Source of the DNA: Mucilaginibacter pineti
GTDB taxonomy: Bacteria > Bacteroidota > Bacteroidia > Sphingobacteriales > Sphingobacteriaceae
Reading direction: 5' to 3'
DNA length: 64,000 nt
NCBI RefSeq assembly: GCF_900101875.1
Contig: NZ_FNAI01000009.1
Span: 62,001-126,000 of the forward strand
Part shown: positions 34,760 to 44,400 of the stretch, piece by piece
Position numbering within the stretch: the first letter of the stretch is position 1
Layout: every line of letters starts with the position of its first letter
Position numbers and translations under genes: made by a program
Notes under the pieces: model-generated
Databases searched by the model: none
The model's input: the letters and a program-made list of their open reading frames with translations, nothing else
Told to the model about the DNA's origin: nothing

Positions 34760-35125
34760 ATGGCAAAGAAAATATTAATAGTAGATGATAATGAGTTGAT
34801 GATTGAAGTAATGACCTATATTTTAATAAGTAATGGTTATGAAGTAATATCATTCAATCACGGAGAAAATATCTTTAACAATATCAAAGCAAATCACCCC
34901 GACCTGGTGATTCTTGATGCGTTGTTACCCGGCATGGACGGCCGCGATATATGCAAGCTTATAAAGCTTAATAAAAACACCCGGGATCTGCCTGTAATCA
35001 TATGCTCGGGCAGTGATGATATTGACGAGTCTTTAACTCAAAAAGGTGCGCCGAACGATGTGCTGCACAAGCCCTTCGATATAAATAACCTGATTGAGAA
35101 AGTGGAATACCAGCTTGCCGCGTAA
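34760..35125 (+). CDS. Single-domain response regulator
   Basis: A receiver domain with no output domain. The acidic pair is in KILIVDDNELM, the phosphoacceptor Asp in LVILDALLPGMDGRDICKLI, the switch Ser in VIICSGSDD and the Lys in DVLHKPFDINNLIEKV. 121 residues from ATG 34760 (MAKKILIV); an ATG four codons upstream at 34748, preceded by AAGGG, is an equally plausible start. No histidine kinase is adjacent; the nearest, at 39.2-41.3 kb, is on the other strand. Confidence 0.92.
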   Translation: MAKKILIVDDNELMIEVMTYILISNGYEVISFNHGENIFNNIKANHPDLVILDALLPGMDGRDICKLIKLNKNTRDLPVIICSGSDDIDESLTQKGAPNDVLHKPFDINNLIEKVEYQLAA

Positions 35126-35257
35126 AAACAGTTCGTTAATTAATGCGTTGATAATCAGTTAACAAGTAAAGGGCGAAGCCTTTTAACTGTTAGTTTTTAC
35201 TTTAAAATACCGGGGTTTATATTAACAATTGTATATTTACCCGGAGAGAAGACAAAG

Positions 35258-35488
35258 ATGGGACTGCCACTAAGAATTACATATAACGATACCGATCACG
35301 TTTATCAGATCAATACATCCCCTATTAACAAGGCTACTGAAGAGATAGAAATTTTGTTGAATGGAGAAAAAATTACCCTTCAAAAAGACGCAAGGAACGT
35401 GTGGATTCAAAAAGGTGACGGCGACCTGATTGATCCCGAATTAGCCCAGGCTTTAGGACGATCCGTATCTTTAAGATTCAGAATGTAA
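35258..35488 (+). CDS. Small conserved-looking protein, unknown function
   Basis: 76 residues, no signal peptide or membrane segment: a beta-rich pattern (LPLRITYNDTDHVYQINTSP, then EIEILLNGEKITLQKDARNV). It has a good purine-rich ribosome site GGAGAGAAG about 10 bp before the ATG, unusual in this genome, and balanced codon use like its neighbours. Not recognised as any family. It stands 132 bp after the response regulator and 152 bp before the hydrolase. Confidence 0.6.
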   Translation: MGLPLRITYNDTDHVYQINTSPINKATEEIEILLNGEKITLQKDARNVWIQKGDGDLIDPELAQALGRSVSLRFRM

Positions 35489-35640
35489 TAGTTGCTCTCA
35501 TTAAGTTTGTATTATATTTTACTATCAATATCTTCTCAATCAAGCATTTCTCTGTAGGCAACAACCCCACCCGCCTATTAGCATTGTTACAATTATTAAG
35601 CAGTATGTTTTATAAATTGTACCAATAAATCTATCTCCAT

Positions 35641-36699
35641 ATGTTGCTTAAAATTAAGGCCTGCTGCATTGGCATTATATTATCATTTCCCCCATTTATT
35701 TTATTAGCCCAACAGGTAAACTATCCACCGGCTAATAAGGTTGCTGCCGACTTTAAAAAACTGTTAGAAAGGCCGCGTGTTTCGTTGAATCCGTCTTTCC
35801 AGATAATTAAAACAGATTCTGTTATTATTGAACATGGCTTTATTTACAGCGAGGTGAATGAGCGCGTGCCCATCCTTATTTATAAACCAGTTACGGGCGC
35901 CAAATCATACCCCACAGTTATTTTTCTTCATGGCACAGGCGGTAAAAAGGAAGATAATAAAGGTGTTCTTTATCAATTGGTTAAAAGAGGGATCATTGGC
36001 GTTTCTATTGATGCGCGTTTTCATGGCGAACGTATAGCCGGTGGGGCACACGGCTCAAAGGAATATGTAGCCGCCGCCACTGCTGCCTGGGAAAATAAGG
36101 ATAAAACTCACCAAACACATCCGTTTTTGTTTGACACCGCATTTGACTTGTGGCGCGTTACCGACTACTTAGTAAGCAGGCCCGATGTTGATGCGGCCCG
36201 CATTGGCATGGGTGGCATATCAATGGGAGGTATTGAAACCTGGCTTTCGGCCTCGGTTGATAAACGGATTAAGGTTATTGTGCTGGATATATCGGTGCAA
36301 AGCTTTAAGTGGTCATTAGATAATGATAAATGGCAGGCACGTGCGGGCACTATACAAAGGACTCATTTGCAGGCAGCCAAAGACATGGGCGATTCCTCTT
36401 TAAACAAGAGAAATGTAAAAGCCGTATGGGATAAGTTGCTTCCCGGTATTACCGGCGAGTTTGACTGCCCGTCTATGTTAAGACTTATGGCGCCAAGGGC
36501 ATTGCTGATAGTGGGTACCGAAAATGACCCCAACTGTCCGCTTCCGGGAGCAGATATAGCTTACACATCGGCAATGAACATTTATACCTCAAAAAATGCT
36601 GCGGATAAAATTAAGCGTGACGTAACACCAAAACTATTCCACACCTCCACGCCCGAACATTTAAAAATGACGCTGGATTGGTTTAGTAAATGGCTATAA
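35641..36699 (+). CDS. Exported alpha/beta hydrolase (acetyl xylan esterase-like)
   Basis: 352 residues with a signal peptide (IGIILSFPPFILLAQ). Alpha/beta-hydrolase features: oxyanion region TVIFLHGTGGKKED, nucleophile elbow IGMGGISMGGIETW (Ser), acid in LLIVGTENDPNCPLPGAD (Asp) and the His in LFHTSTPEHLKMTL. The closest broad groups are the dienelactone hydrolase and acetyl xylan esterase superfamilies; the substrate is not predictable. It is monocistronic judging by the flanking spacers. Confidence 0.82.
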   Translation: MLLKIKACCIGIILSFPPFILLAQQVNYPPANKVAADFKKLLERPRVSLNPSFQIIKTDSVIIEHGFIYSEVNERVPILIYKPVTGAKSYPTVIFLHGTGGKKEDNKGVLYQLVKRGIIGVSIDARFHGERIAGGAHGSKEYVAAATAAWENKDKTHQTHPFLFDTAFDLWRVTDYLVSRPDVDAARIGMGGISMGGIETWLSASVDKRIKVIVLDISVQSFKWSLDNDKWQARAGTIQRTHLQAAKDMGDSSLNKRNVKAVWDKLLPGITGEFDCPSMLRLMAPRALLIVGTENDPNCPLPGADIAYTSAMNIYTSKNAADKIKRDVTPKLFHTSTPEHLKMTLDWFSKWL

Positions 36700-36909
36700 A
36701 AATTGGGTTACTTGCCCCAACAGTAACACTGTTATAAATAATGGTTTTTTTAAATATGCCACAAAAAAATTACCGGGAATAGTTTTAAATAAATTCCAAT
36801 AGATATTAACAAGCCACGTAGTTTGTGGTCGTTGCAATAATTTAAGTGTTAAGCTTGTTATTATCAGGAAAATAACTATTTTTATTTCTTAATTAAACCC
36901 AACCTTATC

Positions 36910-37578
36910 ATGAAAATTAAAGCGCTATTAGTTATTTTGCTTTTTATTGCCCCGTTTTTTACTAAAGCCCAAACAGTAGAAATTTCCGCCTCGGAGTCCG
37001 ATGCCAAAATTGTTGTTGACGGCCAACTTTTAGGAACCGGCAATATGAAAATTAAAGTTCCCAAAAACTCTTGTGTTAATGTTAAAGTCCAAAAAGCTGG
37101 TTATTTAAAATATGAGCAAACCTTTTGTAATAAGAAGGGTATGGCAGATCCGCCGAAGAAACAGTTTTTTGACATGAAAAAAGATGACGCCGAAGAAGCA
37201 TCAATTAAAACAGACCAGGCAAACATCGATTTTTCAATTGAGGTTAACAAAAAACAAGATCCAACAGAAGTATGGAAAAAAGTTAATCAGATTGTTACCG
37301 ACTATTTCGATGCTATTGAGGTAGCGGATAAAGAAACATCTTATTTACGAACCGCCTGGAGTATCCAAAGCTTCATGCAAAATACAATCAGAACAAGATT
37401 GATAATAAAATTGGCTAAAAGCGAGCCATTAACCTATAAAGTTAAATTAGTAAGTGAATACTCGGGATCTGCTTTAACAAGTGTTAAGTCTGACGAGTTA
37501 TTTCACGACTGGGACAGGGTTTTAAGAAAATATCAAAATGTGATATCTGACTTTACAACCCGTTTAGGTAATCAATAA
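36910..37578 (+). CDS. Exported protein with N-terminal PEGA-like domain
   Basis: 222 residues; signal peptide LLVILLFIAPFFTKAQ. Residues ~22-75 (VEISASESDAKIVVDGQLLG, then CVNVKVQKAGYLKYEQTF) fit a PEGA beta domain in which a short sequence repeat displays a Gly-containing turn. The C-terminal ~120 residues (WKKVNQIVTDYFDAIEVADK, SIQSFMQNTIRTRLIIKLAK) are not recognised. Probably a periplasmic or outer-membrane associated protein of unknown role. It is followed by a good terminator. Confidence 0.65.
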   Translation: MKIKALLVILLFIAPFFTKAQTVEISASESDAKIVVDGQLLGTGNMKIKVPKNSCVNVKVQKAGYLKYEQTFCNKKGMADPPKKQFFDMKKDDAEEASIKTDQANIDFSIEVNKKQDPTEVWKKVNQIVTDYFDAIEVADKETSYLRTAWSIQSFMQNTIRTRLIIKLAKSEPLTYKVKLVSEYSGSALTSVKSDELFHDWDRVLRKYQNVISDFTTRLGNQ

Positions 37579-37617
37579 TTTGTAGGCGATTTTTGCTATT
37601 CGTATTTTAGTTTTAAT

Positions 37618-37666
37618 AAAAAAAGCGTATCAGATAGAGATATTTTTCTATCCGATGCGCTTTTTA
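37618..37666 (+). terminator. Intrinsic terminator
   Basis: AAAAGCGTATCAGATAG pairs with CTATCCGATGCGCTTTT with two G-U type mismatches, flanked by A and T tracts; ends the PEGA-like gene and may act in both directions. Confidence 0.8.
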
Positions 37667-37783
37667 ATTTTTCCTTAAGTAGCCCGCCTGTACGATTTTT
37701 GAACCATTTTCTGCATAATTTAAAGTTGTTGGCTAACTTGGTCATATCAGCGCATTATAGGTATTTAAACAACTATCTTAAAG

Positions 37784-38158
37784 CTATTTGACTCTAATTA
37801 ACTCTCCATCGTCAAAACCTGTGGTAATGATAAGGTTATTGAATAAAAAGTTTTCGGATTTTTGAGAGAATATCGTTTTTAATGCTTGCTCCACTTCTGT
37901 AAGAACATCATTCCAGTCCTTTCCGACAATTGCTTCTGCGGGGACTGCAAAATATTTTACGTATGGCGCGGGGTCAAAATCAATTTTAGTGGCCCAATCA
38001 TCGTTGTCAGAATCATACGCAATTGATCCTGTACAATATAAACTGTATCCGGTTTGAGTTTCAAAAATACCAAAGTAGATTGCTTTAACTTCAGGCTCAA
38101 TAACAGAATTGTCGCTGATTTTCTTAATCCATTTGTACAAAATTTCCGATAGGTTCAT
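37784..38158 (-). CDS. Hypothetical protein
   Basis: 124 residues, soluble, acidic middle (IAYDSDNDDWATKIDFDPAP) and a predicted alpha/beta fold. The open frame extends 64 codons further upstream to 38350, but that part overlaps the tRNA-Pro terminator, so the ATG at 38158 (MNLSEILYKWIKKISD) is the sensible start. The pattern G-x-S-L-Y-x-T-G-S followed by an acidic D-D-W recurs in small Bacteroidota proteins that sometimes sit with toxin-immunity genes, but no toxin gene is next to it here. Function unknown. Confidence 0.6.
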   Translation of the reverse strand: MNLSEILYKWIKKISDNSVIEPEVKAIYFGIFETQTGYSLYCTGSIAYDSDNDDWATKIDFDPAPYVKYFAVPAEAIVGKDWNDVLTEVEQALKTIFSQKSENFLFNNLIITTGFDDGELIRVK

Positions 38159-38326
38159 ACTGCAAACTAATAAACTATAGACAAACTTTAGAATGATATA
38201 AATAAAAGCTTGAAACGTAGATGTCATGTTTTCAATAAAATGAAAGTCGGAATTGGCATACTTCGAACCGATCGGGTCAAAAATGTTGTAAATTACATCT
38301 ATCAGGCAAAGAGCGAATTGGAGGAT

Positions 38327-38361
38327 AAAAAAAGACCAATCAGAAGCCATTCTGATTGGTC
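38327..38361 (-). terminator. Terminator of tRNA-Pro
   Basis: On the minus strand GACCAATCAGAA and TTCTGATTGGTC form a perfect 12-bp stem with a 4-nt loop, followed by a seven-T tract; it begins 9 bp after the tRNA end. Confidence 0.93.
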
Positions 38362-38369
38362 CTGTAAAG

Positions 38370-38443
38370 TCGGGATGAGAAGATTCGAACTTCCGACCTC
38401 CAGCACCCCATGCTGGCGCGATACCGGGCTACGCTACATCCCG
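38370..38443 (-). tRNA. tRNA-Pro, anticodon GGG
   Basis: 74-nt cloverleaf. Acceptor stem CGGGATG/CATCCCG with discriminator A; D-arm GCGTAGCCCGGTATCGCG; anticodon arm CCAGC-ATGGGGT-GCTGG with anticodon GGG; T-arm GGAAG-TTCGAAT-CTTCT type. It starts with the C1 that is typical of tRNA-Pro. CCA is not encoded (CTTTAC follows), so it must be added by the CCA enzyme. It has its own promoter and terminator. Confidence 0.97.
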
Positions 38444-38475
38444 CAATAGTGTACTGTTTGTACATAATTACGTTG

Positions 38476-38505
38476 CAAATATAATTTTTGTATAATTAAA
38501 TCAAA
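38476..38505 (-). promoter_or_regulatory. Promoter of tRNA-Pro
   Basis: Minus strand: TTTG, 18-bp spacer, TATATTTG. Good match to both Bacteroidota promoter elements; the predicted start is about 25 bp before the tRNA 5' end. Confidence 0.78.
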
Positions 38506-38536
38506 ACCGAAGTATAGGATCATTGCTATTGAGGGA

Positions 38537-39061
38537 CTATTCGGTTTCAAGTTTTAATATGGCGTTGCGATCACCATCATAGTAATAGGTAATCCTTACA
38601 TATAGGTTTTGCCGTATAACTCCACCATACAGAAATGTCTGATGATAGCCTGACCGTCCTTCTTCAAAATGGGAGTAATGGAATAAAGTGTCTTGCACTG
38701 TAAATTCTTCGCCATGTCCCTCCTTCGACTCAGGATAATAATTTTTAACAGTACCCTCCAGAATCTTAAGTTCCTTACTATTGCTGTTTAGTAAAGCTTT
38801 ATCATGTCTATACACGTTGATCTCTAATATGTCGGTGCTTAAGAACATTAGAAAGAATATTGTAATTGGGACGAGGGCAAAAAGAAAAGGATTAACCTTG
38901 CCCCCTCCTCTGAGTGTGACTACTGCATTTCTTCCTTTTCGCAAGTACATCATAATGCAAAATGAAATCGCCAAAAGGAAAACTACACAACGAATTACCA
39001 ATTGTAAAGTACTTCGCGGACTGTCATTGACGGTATTGTATACAGAATGTAAATGGTGCAT
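38537..39061 (-). CDS. Hypothetical membrane protein with two N-terminal helices
   Basis: 174 residues. Two hydrophobic segments (LQLVIRCVVFLLAISFCIMM and NPFLFALVPITIFFLMFLST) flank a basic loop with LRGGGK. The C-terminal ~95 residues are soluble and beta-rich (VKNYYPESKEGHGEEFTVQD, FLYGGVIRQNLYVRITYYYD) and end in a polar tail. The layout resembles DUF3592-like domains of Bacteroidota but no firm assignment is possible. No evident operon. Confidence 0.6.
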   Translation of the reverse strand: MHHLHSVYNTVNDSPRSTLQLVIRCVVFLLAISFCIMMYLRKGRNAVVTLRGGGKVNPFLFALVPITIFFLMFLSTDILEINVYRHDKALLNSNSKELKILEGTVKNYYPESKEGHGEEFTVQDTLFHYSHFEEGRSGYHQTFLYGGVIRQNLYVRITYYYDGDRNAILKLETE

Positions 39062-39222
39062 AGTGTTCAGATCTGTTAATAATAATTATCTAAATCATTT
39101 GCTTTTTACAAGCACAAACTCAAAACTCTTTCTCATTGGATGAAATGAGTCATTTTCTTTGTAGATATCCTCTAAAAATTGTGTTGCTTATATACTGTAA
39201 TATTCTCGGTATATAAATAATG

Positions 39223-41271
39223 CTACACTCCGTTTAGTTGGATATAAAATATCGTACCTCCACTCTGCCTGCTTTCAAACCAGATCTTACCTCCATGTTT
39301 TTCAATTATCTTTTTTGATATGGACAGGCCAAGACCAAATGGCTGCTCGCCGCCGGTGCCTACCCTTTTATTGGGGGTAAACATTTCAAAAATACCATCC
39401 TTGTTTTCTGCCGGTATGCCAATGCCATGGTCTGCTACAGAAACTAATATTTGTTTGTTGTTTTGCTTAATGCCAACATTAATAATACCGCCTTCGTGGC
39501 TGAATTTAATGGCGTTGACTATCAGGTTATTAAAAACACGCCACATTTTTTCATGATTGGCGGCCGCCATAATCGGTTTTTCATCGCCCGCAAATTCAAT
39601 AAGCTGTTTTTTCTCTTTGGCCTTAAATTGAAGCAACTCAACAGAATCGAAAAGCAATTCTTTAAGGTTTATGATTTCTGTTGATATGGGCTCATTCTCA
39701 TCGGCCAGACCAGATTTTAGTAGCTCATTGATCATCTCCATAGTATGTGTTCCTGTCGATTCAATCAATCTTATCATGTGCCGGTTATCTTCAGAAAAAT
39801 CATCCTCATCAAGCAACATCGAGGCTAAGCCGGTTATACCCCATAGCGGGTTCCTGAGATCATGTGCCATTACCCGCATAATACGAATGTAGTTTTTGTT
39901 AGCCCGCTCTAACTCTGTAAGTGTAGTTTGTAGGTGTTTGGTATACACCATACTGCGGCGGTGGTTACTACGGCTTTTTTTAAGGTTGCGAGTAATCAGC
40001 ACAATAATCACCAATGACAGTATAACAGCAATTGTTATTCCTACGAGGTATGTTTGTTTAAGCTTATCCTGTTGCTTTAATTCTGTAAGGGCCTGCTTTT
40101 GATGCAAAGAATTCAGTTCGCGTTCAACATCGAGCTTGTAAATTTTCGACGATTGGTTTTCCGTCGAGTCTTTTAAGCGGATAGATGTTTCAAGATAGGC
40201 GTAGGCTTTGTCGGTTTGCTTTATTTTAACCAGGTATTGTGCGTAATCTTTGTACCATCTTATCTCAAGGTCTGTACTCTGTTTACCAAACGTGTCAAGT
40301 AATCGCCTGGCTTTACCAAACGCGTCGGCAGCTTGCGTGTAATTACCGGTTATCACATTTAGTTCGGCCAGCTTTATGTAAGGCGGGATATGCAAGCCGT
40401 CAACATCGGGCACAGGAAGGCTCAGGCATTTTTTAAGATAGTCTGCTGCTGCTATTAAATTACCCCGTTTTAAATTAAGACCGCCAAGGTTATCAAAAAC
40501 AACAGCGCTTGATGTACGTATGTAATATTTATCAAGAATGTTATCGTGGTCGGCTTTGTTAATCAGCTTTAAATCTTCCAGGTAATAATATTCGGCGCTA
40601 TCCAGCTGTCCATCTTTTTCATAGGCAACCCCGGCGTTGTTAAGAGCTCCCTGTTTCATAACAAAAAACTTTTGCGCCGATACCGATTCGTTACATGATC
40701 CTATACGTCTGTAATTTTCCACCCAGTACTTTGCAGCTATTTTATAGTTTTTTTGAGAATAATATATGCCGGCAATTTTTGCCGCCAACATTCCGTCGTC
40801 GCAGCTGCCGCTGGCCAATAGCTTTTTACATTGATCATAGTAGTCAAGCGCCTGGTTAAATTGTTTCAGGCGCATGCAGGCATCGCCTTTCACCAGCAAA
40901 ATTTTTAAATATTCATCCGGATACTTTTTGGGGTTAACTTTATTGTTAAAAAAAGCCAGGGCACTATCTATATAGCGCGTCATTAGCGGTACATTATAGA
41001 TATTATGCTCGGCCTCAATGCGATAATACTCACAAATAAAAGGATCGGTAGCTTTAATCTGATGGCGAAGGTTTTCAAGCATTGCCATAGCACTATCGCC
41101 GCGGCCGGCAATTATCAGGCTGTCAACCGTCGAAAACCGTTGTTTTACTTTAATATCTTCATCTTTCCCCGGCTTTACGCATGATGATATCAAAATAACA
41201 ACAATAGTTATATATAATAATAATTTCAAGCTGCTATGCAGATTAAAGTTTTTACAGTTGGCGGCTATCAA
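39223..41271 (-). CDS. TPR sensor histidine kinase with lipoprotein-type N-terminus
   Basis: 682 residues. The N-terminal hydrophobic stretch ends in LISSC (Cys31), a plausible lipobox. A region of TPR-like helical repeats follows to ~residue 395 (e.g. QFNQALDYYDQCKKLLASGS, GNYTQAADAFGKARRLLDTF), then one membrane helix (TYLVGITIAVILSLVIIVLI), HisKA with the phosphoacceptor His in MRVMAHDLRNPLWGI, and HATPase_c with N-box NLIVNAIKFSHEGG, DHGIGIP and GLGLSISKKIIEKHGG. The likely arrangement is a periplasmic TPR sensor and a cytoplasmic kinase. No response regulator is adjacent. Confidence 0.93.
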   Translation of the reverse strand: MIAANCKNFNLHSSLKLLLYITIVVILISSCVKPGKDEDIKVKQRFSTVDSLIIAGRGDSAMAMLENLRHQIKATDPFICEYYRIEAEHNIYNVPLMTRYIDSALAFFNNKVNPKKYPDEYLKILLVKGDACMRLKQFNQALDYYDQCKKLLASGSCDDGMLAAKIAGIYYSQKNYKIAAKYWVENYRRIGSCNESVSAQKFFVMKQGALNNAGVAYEKDGQLDSAEYYYLEDLKLINKADHDNILDKYYIRTSSAVVFDNLGGLNLKRGNLIAAADYLKKCLSLPVPDVDGLHIPPYIKLAELNVITGNYTQAADAFGKARRLLDTFGKQSTDLEIRWYKDYAQYLVKIKQTDKAYAYLETSIRLKDSTENQSSKIYKLDVERELNSLHQKQALTELKQQDKLKQTYLVGITIAVILSLVIIVLITRNLKKSRSNHRRSMVYTKHLQTTLTELERANKNYIRIMRVMAHDLRNPLWGITGLASMLLDEDDFSEDNRHMIRLIESTGTHTMEMINELLKSGLADENEPISTEIINLKELLFDSVELLQFKAKEKKQLIEFAGDEKPIMAAANHEKMWRVFNNLIVNAIKFSHEGGIINVGIKQNNKQILVSVADHGIGIPAENKDGIFEMFTPNKRVGTGGEQPFGLGLSISKKIIEKHGGKIWFESRQSGGTIFYIQLNGV

Positions 41272-41491
41272 TTGGTGTTTGGTATCGGTTTAAATTATAA
41301 GGAAATTTATTTGCTAAATATAAATAAAACCTTGTTCAGAAAATAAAGAGTATGTCATAGATTTGAGATAATATTACTAAAATATAACTAAGCTTATTAT
41401 TACGTGGTTGATTTTTTATCTTAATCCCTGCGGATTGTATAGTATATCCATTTTTTTCCGTTAATTGTATTTGGTATTTTAGCGCTTAGAT

Positions 41492-44400
41492 ATGACATCT
41501 GCCGAAAATTATGAATTATTGATAGGGAAGATAAATATCTTTATCAGAAAATATTATTTTAATAATTTTTTGCGCGGGCTCATTTTTTTAGGCGCCGGTA
41601 TTTTTACCGCGTATGTAGTTATTACACTTGGCGAATATTTTGGCAACTTCAATATCCTTTTCCGCACTATCCTATTTTATGCTTTCATAATACTTAACCT
41701 TGGCCTTATATGCTGGTTGATATTGCCACCACTGTTGTCATGGCTTAAATTAGGCAGTTCATTAACGCATGACGAGGCCGCCGAAATTATAGGTAGGCAT
41801 TTTCACGATGTAAACGATAAACTGTTGAATACCCTTCAACTTAAAAAGTTAGCCGTTGAGGATGAGCGGCACCGGGCACTTATAGAGGCCAGTATAGATC
41901 AAAAGATAGAGTCGCTTAAACCGGTAAGCTTTCCGTCGGCCATTAACATTCGTGAAAACACCAAATACCTTAAATGGATCCTGGCGCCTGTGGCTGTGAT
42001 CGTTGTTATTGCTTTTGCTGCGCCCTCCATACTTACCGAAAGTACCAGGAGGCTTATCAGGCATAATGAATACTTTGTGCCGGCCGCGCCGTTTAAGTTT
42101 AATATCCTGAATAAAACATTGTCTGTTGTTCAAGGGGATGACCTAAGGCTTGATCTGAAGCTTGATGGAGATAAACTCCCTGCCGATGTGTATGTAGAAA
42201 CGGCCAATAATACTTTTAAACTCGATAAGGAAAACATCAGCCGCTTTCATTACCTGTTTACCAACCTGCAGCAAAATACCCGCTTTAAGCTTAGCGGAAA
42301 TGGTTTTACATCGGCACAATATGAAATAAAGGTTAACCAGAAACCGGCATTGTTACATTTTGATGTAGACTTGAGTTACCCCGCCTATCTTCATAAAAAA
42401 AATGAAATACTGATAAACGCAGGCGACCTGGTGATCCCGGCCGGTACTGCCGTAAAATGGCAATTACATACCCAACATGCAACCGGCTTAACATTTTTTA
42501 TGAACGATGTTGCACGCCCGGCTACATCAAATGGTGCCGATTTGTTTGAACACAGCGAAAAGATTTATAAAAACTCGGTTTATAAACTTAGTCCGATAAA
42601 CTCGCTGGTTAATCATAGCGATTCGGCTACATATCATATCAACGTAATTGCCGATGAAGCGCCGGTGATAAGTGTGCAGGAAAAACCCGACTCGGTGAGT
42701 ATGAACTCGCTGTATTTTACGGGAAAAATTCAGGATGATCATGGTTTTTCATCACTTAATTTTCATTACATCGTCCAGTCTGCCAGCAATAAGGGGGCGT
42801 CGAAAACGTTTGTAAAACGCGTAGACGCAGCAATGGATCAAACACAATCAGATTTCTTTTACTTCTGGAACTTGAAAGGTATGGGTATAAATCCCGGCGA
42901 CCAGGTGACCTACTTTTTTGAAGTGGCAGATAATGATGGTGTAAATGGTCCGAAAAAGGCCCGCACGCCAGAGCATACGCTTAATATGCCCGATACCAAA
43001 CAGATAAATGAACAGCTTAATGCGGGAACACAAGCGGTTAAGCAAAAAATGCAATCGGCTATAAAACTGGCAGGGCAGGTTGAACACGATTCGCAAAAGC
43101 TAAACCAGTTGCTGCTGAATAAAAACACCCTATCATTTGATGAGAAAAAACAGGTTGAAGATTTGTTGCAAAAGAAAAAAGACCTGGAAGATCTGGTAAA
43201 AGAGATAAAAGACGACAACAAGAAAAACCTATATAATCGCCAGGAAAATCAAAAACAGAGCGAGGAGATACTCGCCAAACAAAAACAGATAGAAGATCTG
43301 TTTAATAATGTGCTGGATCAAAAAACAAAAGAACTGTTACAAAATCTGCAACAACTATTGAATGAGCAGCAAAAAGATGCCACCCGCGACGAGCTTTCAA
43401 AAATGCAGATGGACAATAAATCCTTGAAAAAAGAACTTGACCGGATGCTGGAGCTTTACAAAAAGTTGGATTTTGATCAAAAGCTAAATCAAAGTATCGA
43501 TCAATTAAATAAACTGGCCGATAAGGAACAAAAGCTGGCCGATAAAACCCAACAGCAAGGCGCAGAAAGCAACGCTTTGCAGCAAGAGCAGAATAACCTG
43601 AAGAAAGATTTTCAGGATGTAAAAAAGGGCCTTGATGAGCTGCAGAAGCAAAACGAGCAGGCCGAGCGTAAAAGTGACTTTGAGAACCCCGAAAAGGAAA
43701 CAAAAGACATAGATCAGCAAATGGACCAGAGCAAGGATGAATTGCAAAAGAACAATAAAAGCAAGGCATCCAAATCGCAGCAGCAGGCGGCAAAACAAAT
43801 GCAGCAACTGGCCAGCAAACTGCAAAAGGATAATGACGAAGGCGAAAGCCAGGATGCTGCCATTGATGCCCAACAACTGCGCGAATTGTTGAAAAATCTT
43901 GTTAATAGCTCATTTAACCAGGAAAAGCTGATGCAAACATTGAAAAGCACCAGCCCTACCGATCCGGGCTATATTACATTGTCGCAAAGCCAAAAGGATA
44001 TTAAGGATAATTTAAAAACGGCCGAGGATAGTTTATATGCCATAAGCAGGCGTATTCCGCAAATTCAATCAACCGTTAACAAAGAAATTACAAGTATTAA
44101 CAGCCATATTGACGACGCGCTGGAGAACCTTGGCGACAGGCGTACAGCCGAAGCCAACCGTAACCAGCAATACGCCATGACGTCTATGAATAACCTCGCC
44201 CTGATGCTAAGCGAGGCCTTGCAGCAAATGCAGGACATGGCAAACAAAGGCAAGGGCGGCAAAGGGAAGTCAAAGTCGGCAGGGCAGTTGTCTAAAATGC
44301 AGCAGCAGCTTAATCAAAACATGCAGAAGGCGCGCGATCAAATGCAACAGCAAGGTAACCCCGGAAAAGGGAAACAGGGTAACCAGGGCAATATGAGTGA

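Noticed and set aside
38159..38350. N-terminal extension of the hypothetical gene at 37784
   Set aside because: The extension runs through the perfect terminator hairpin of tRNA-Pro; a start at 38158 avoids this.
43302..43876. Long open frames antisense to the DUF4175 gene (minus strand)
   Set aside because: They arise from the Gln/Lys-rich codons of the coding strand, encode runs of Leu, Phe and Cys without a domain, and have no promoter.
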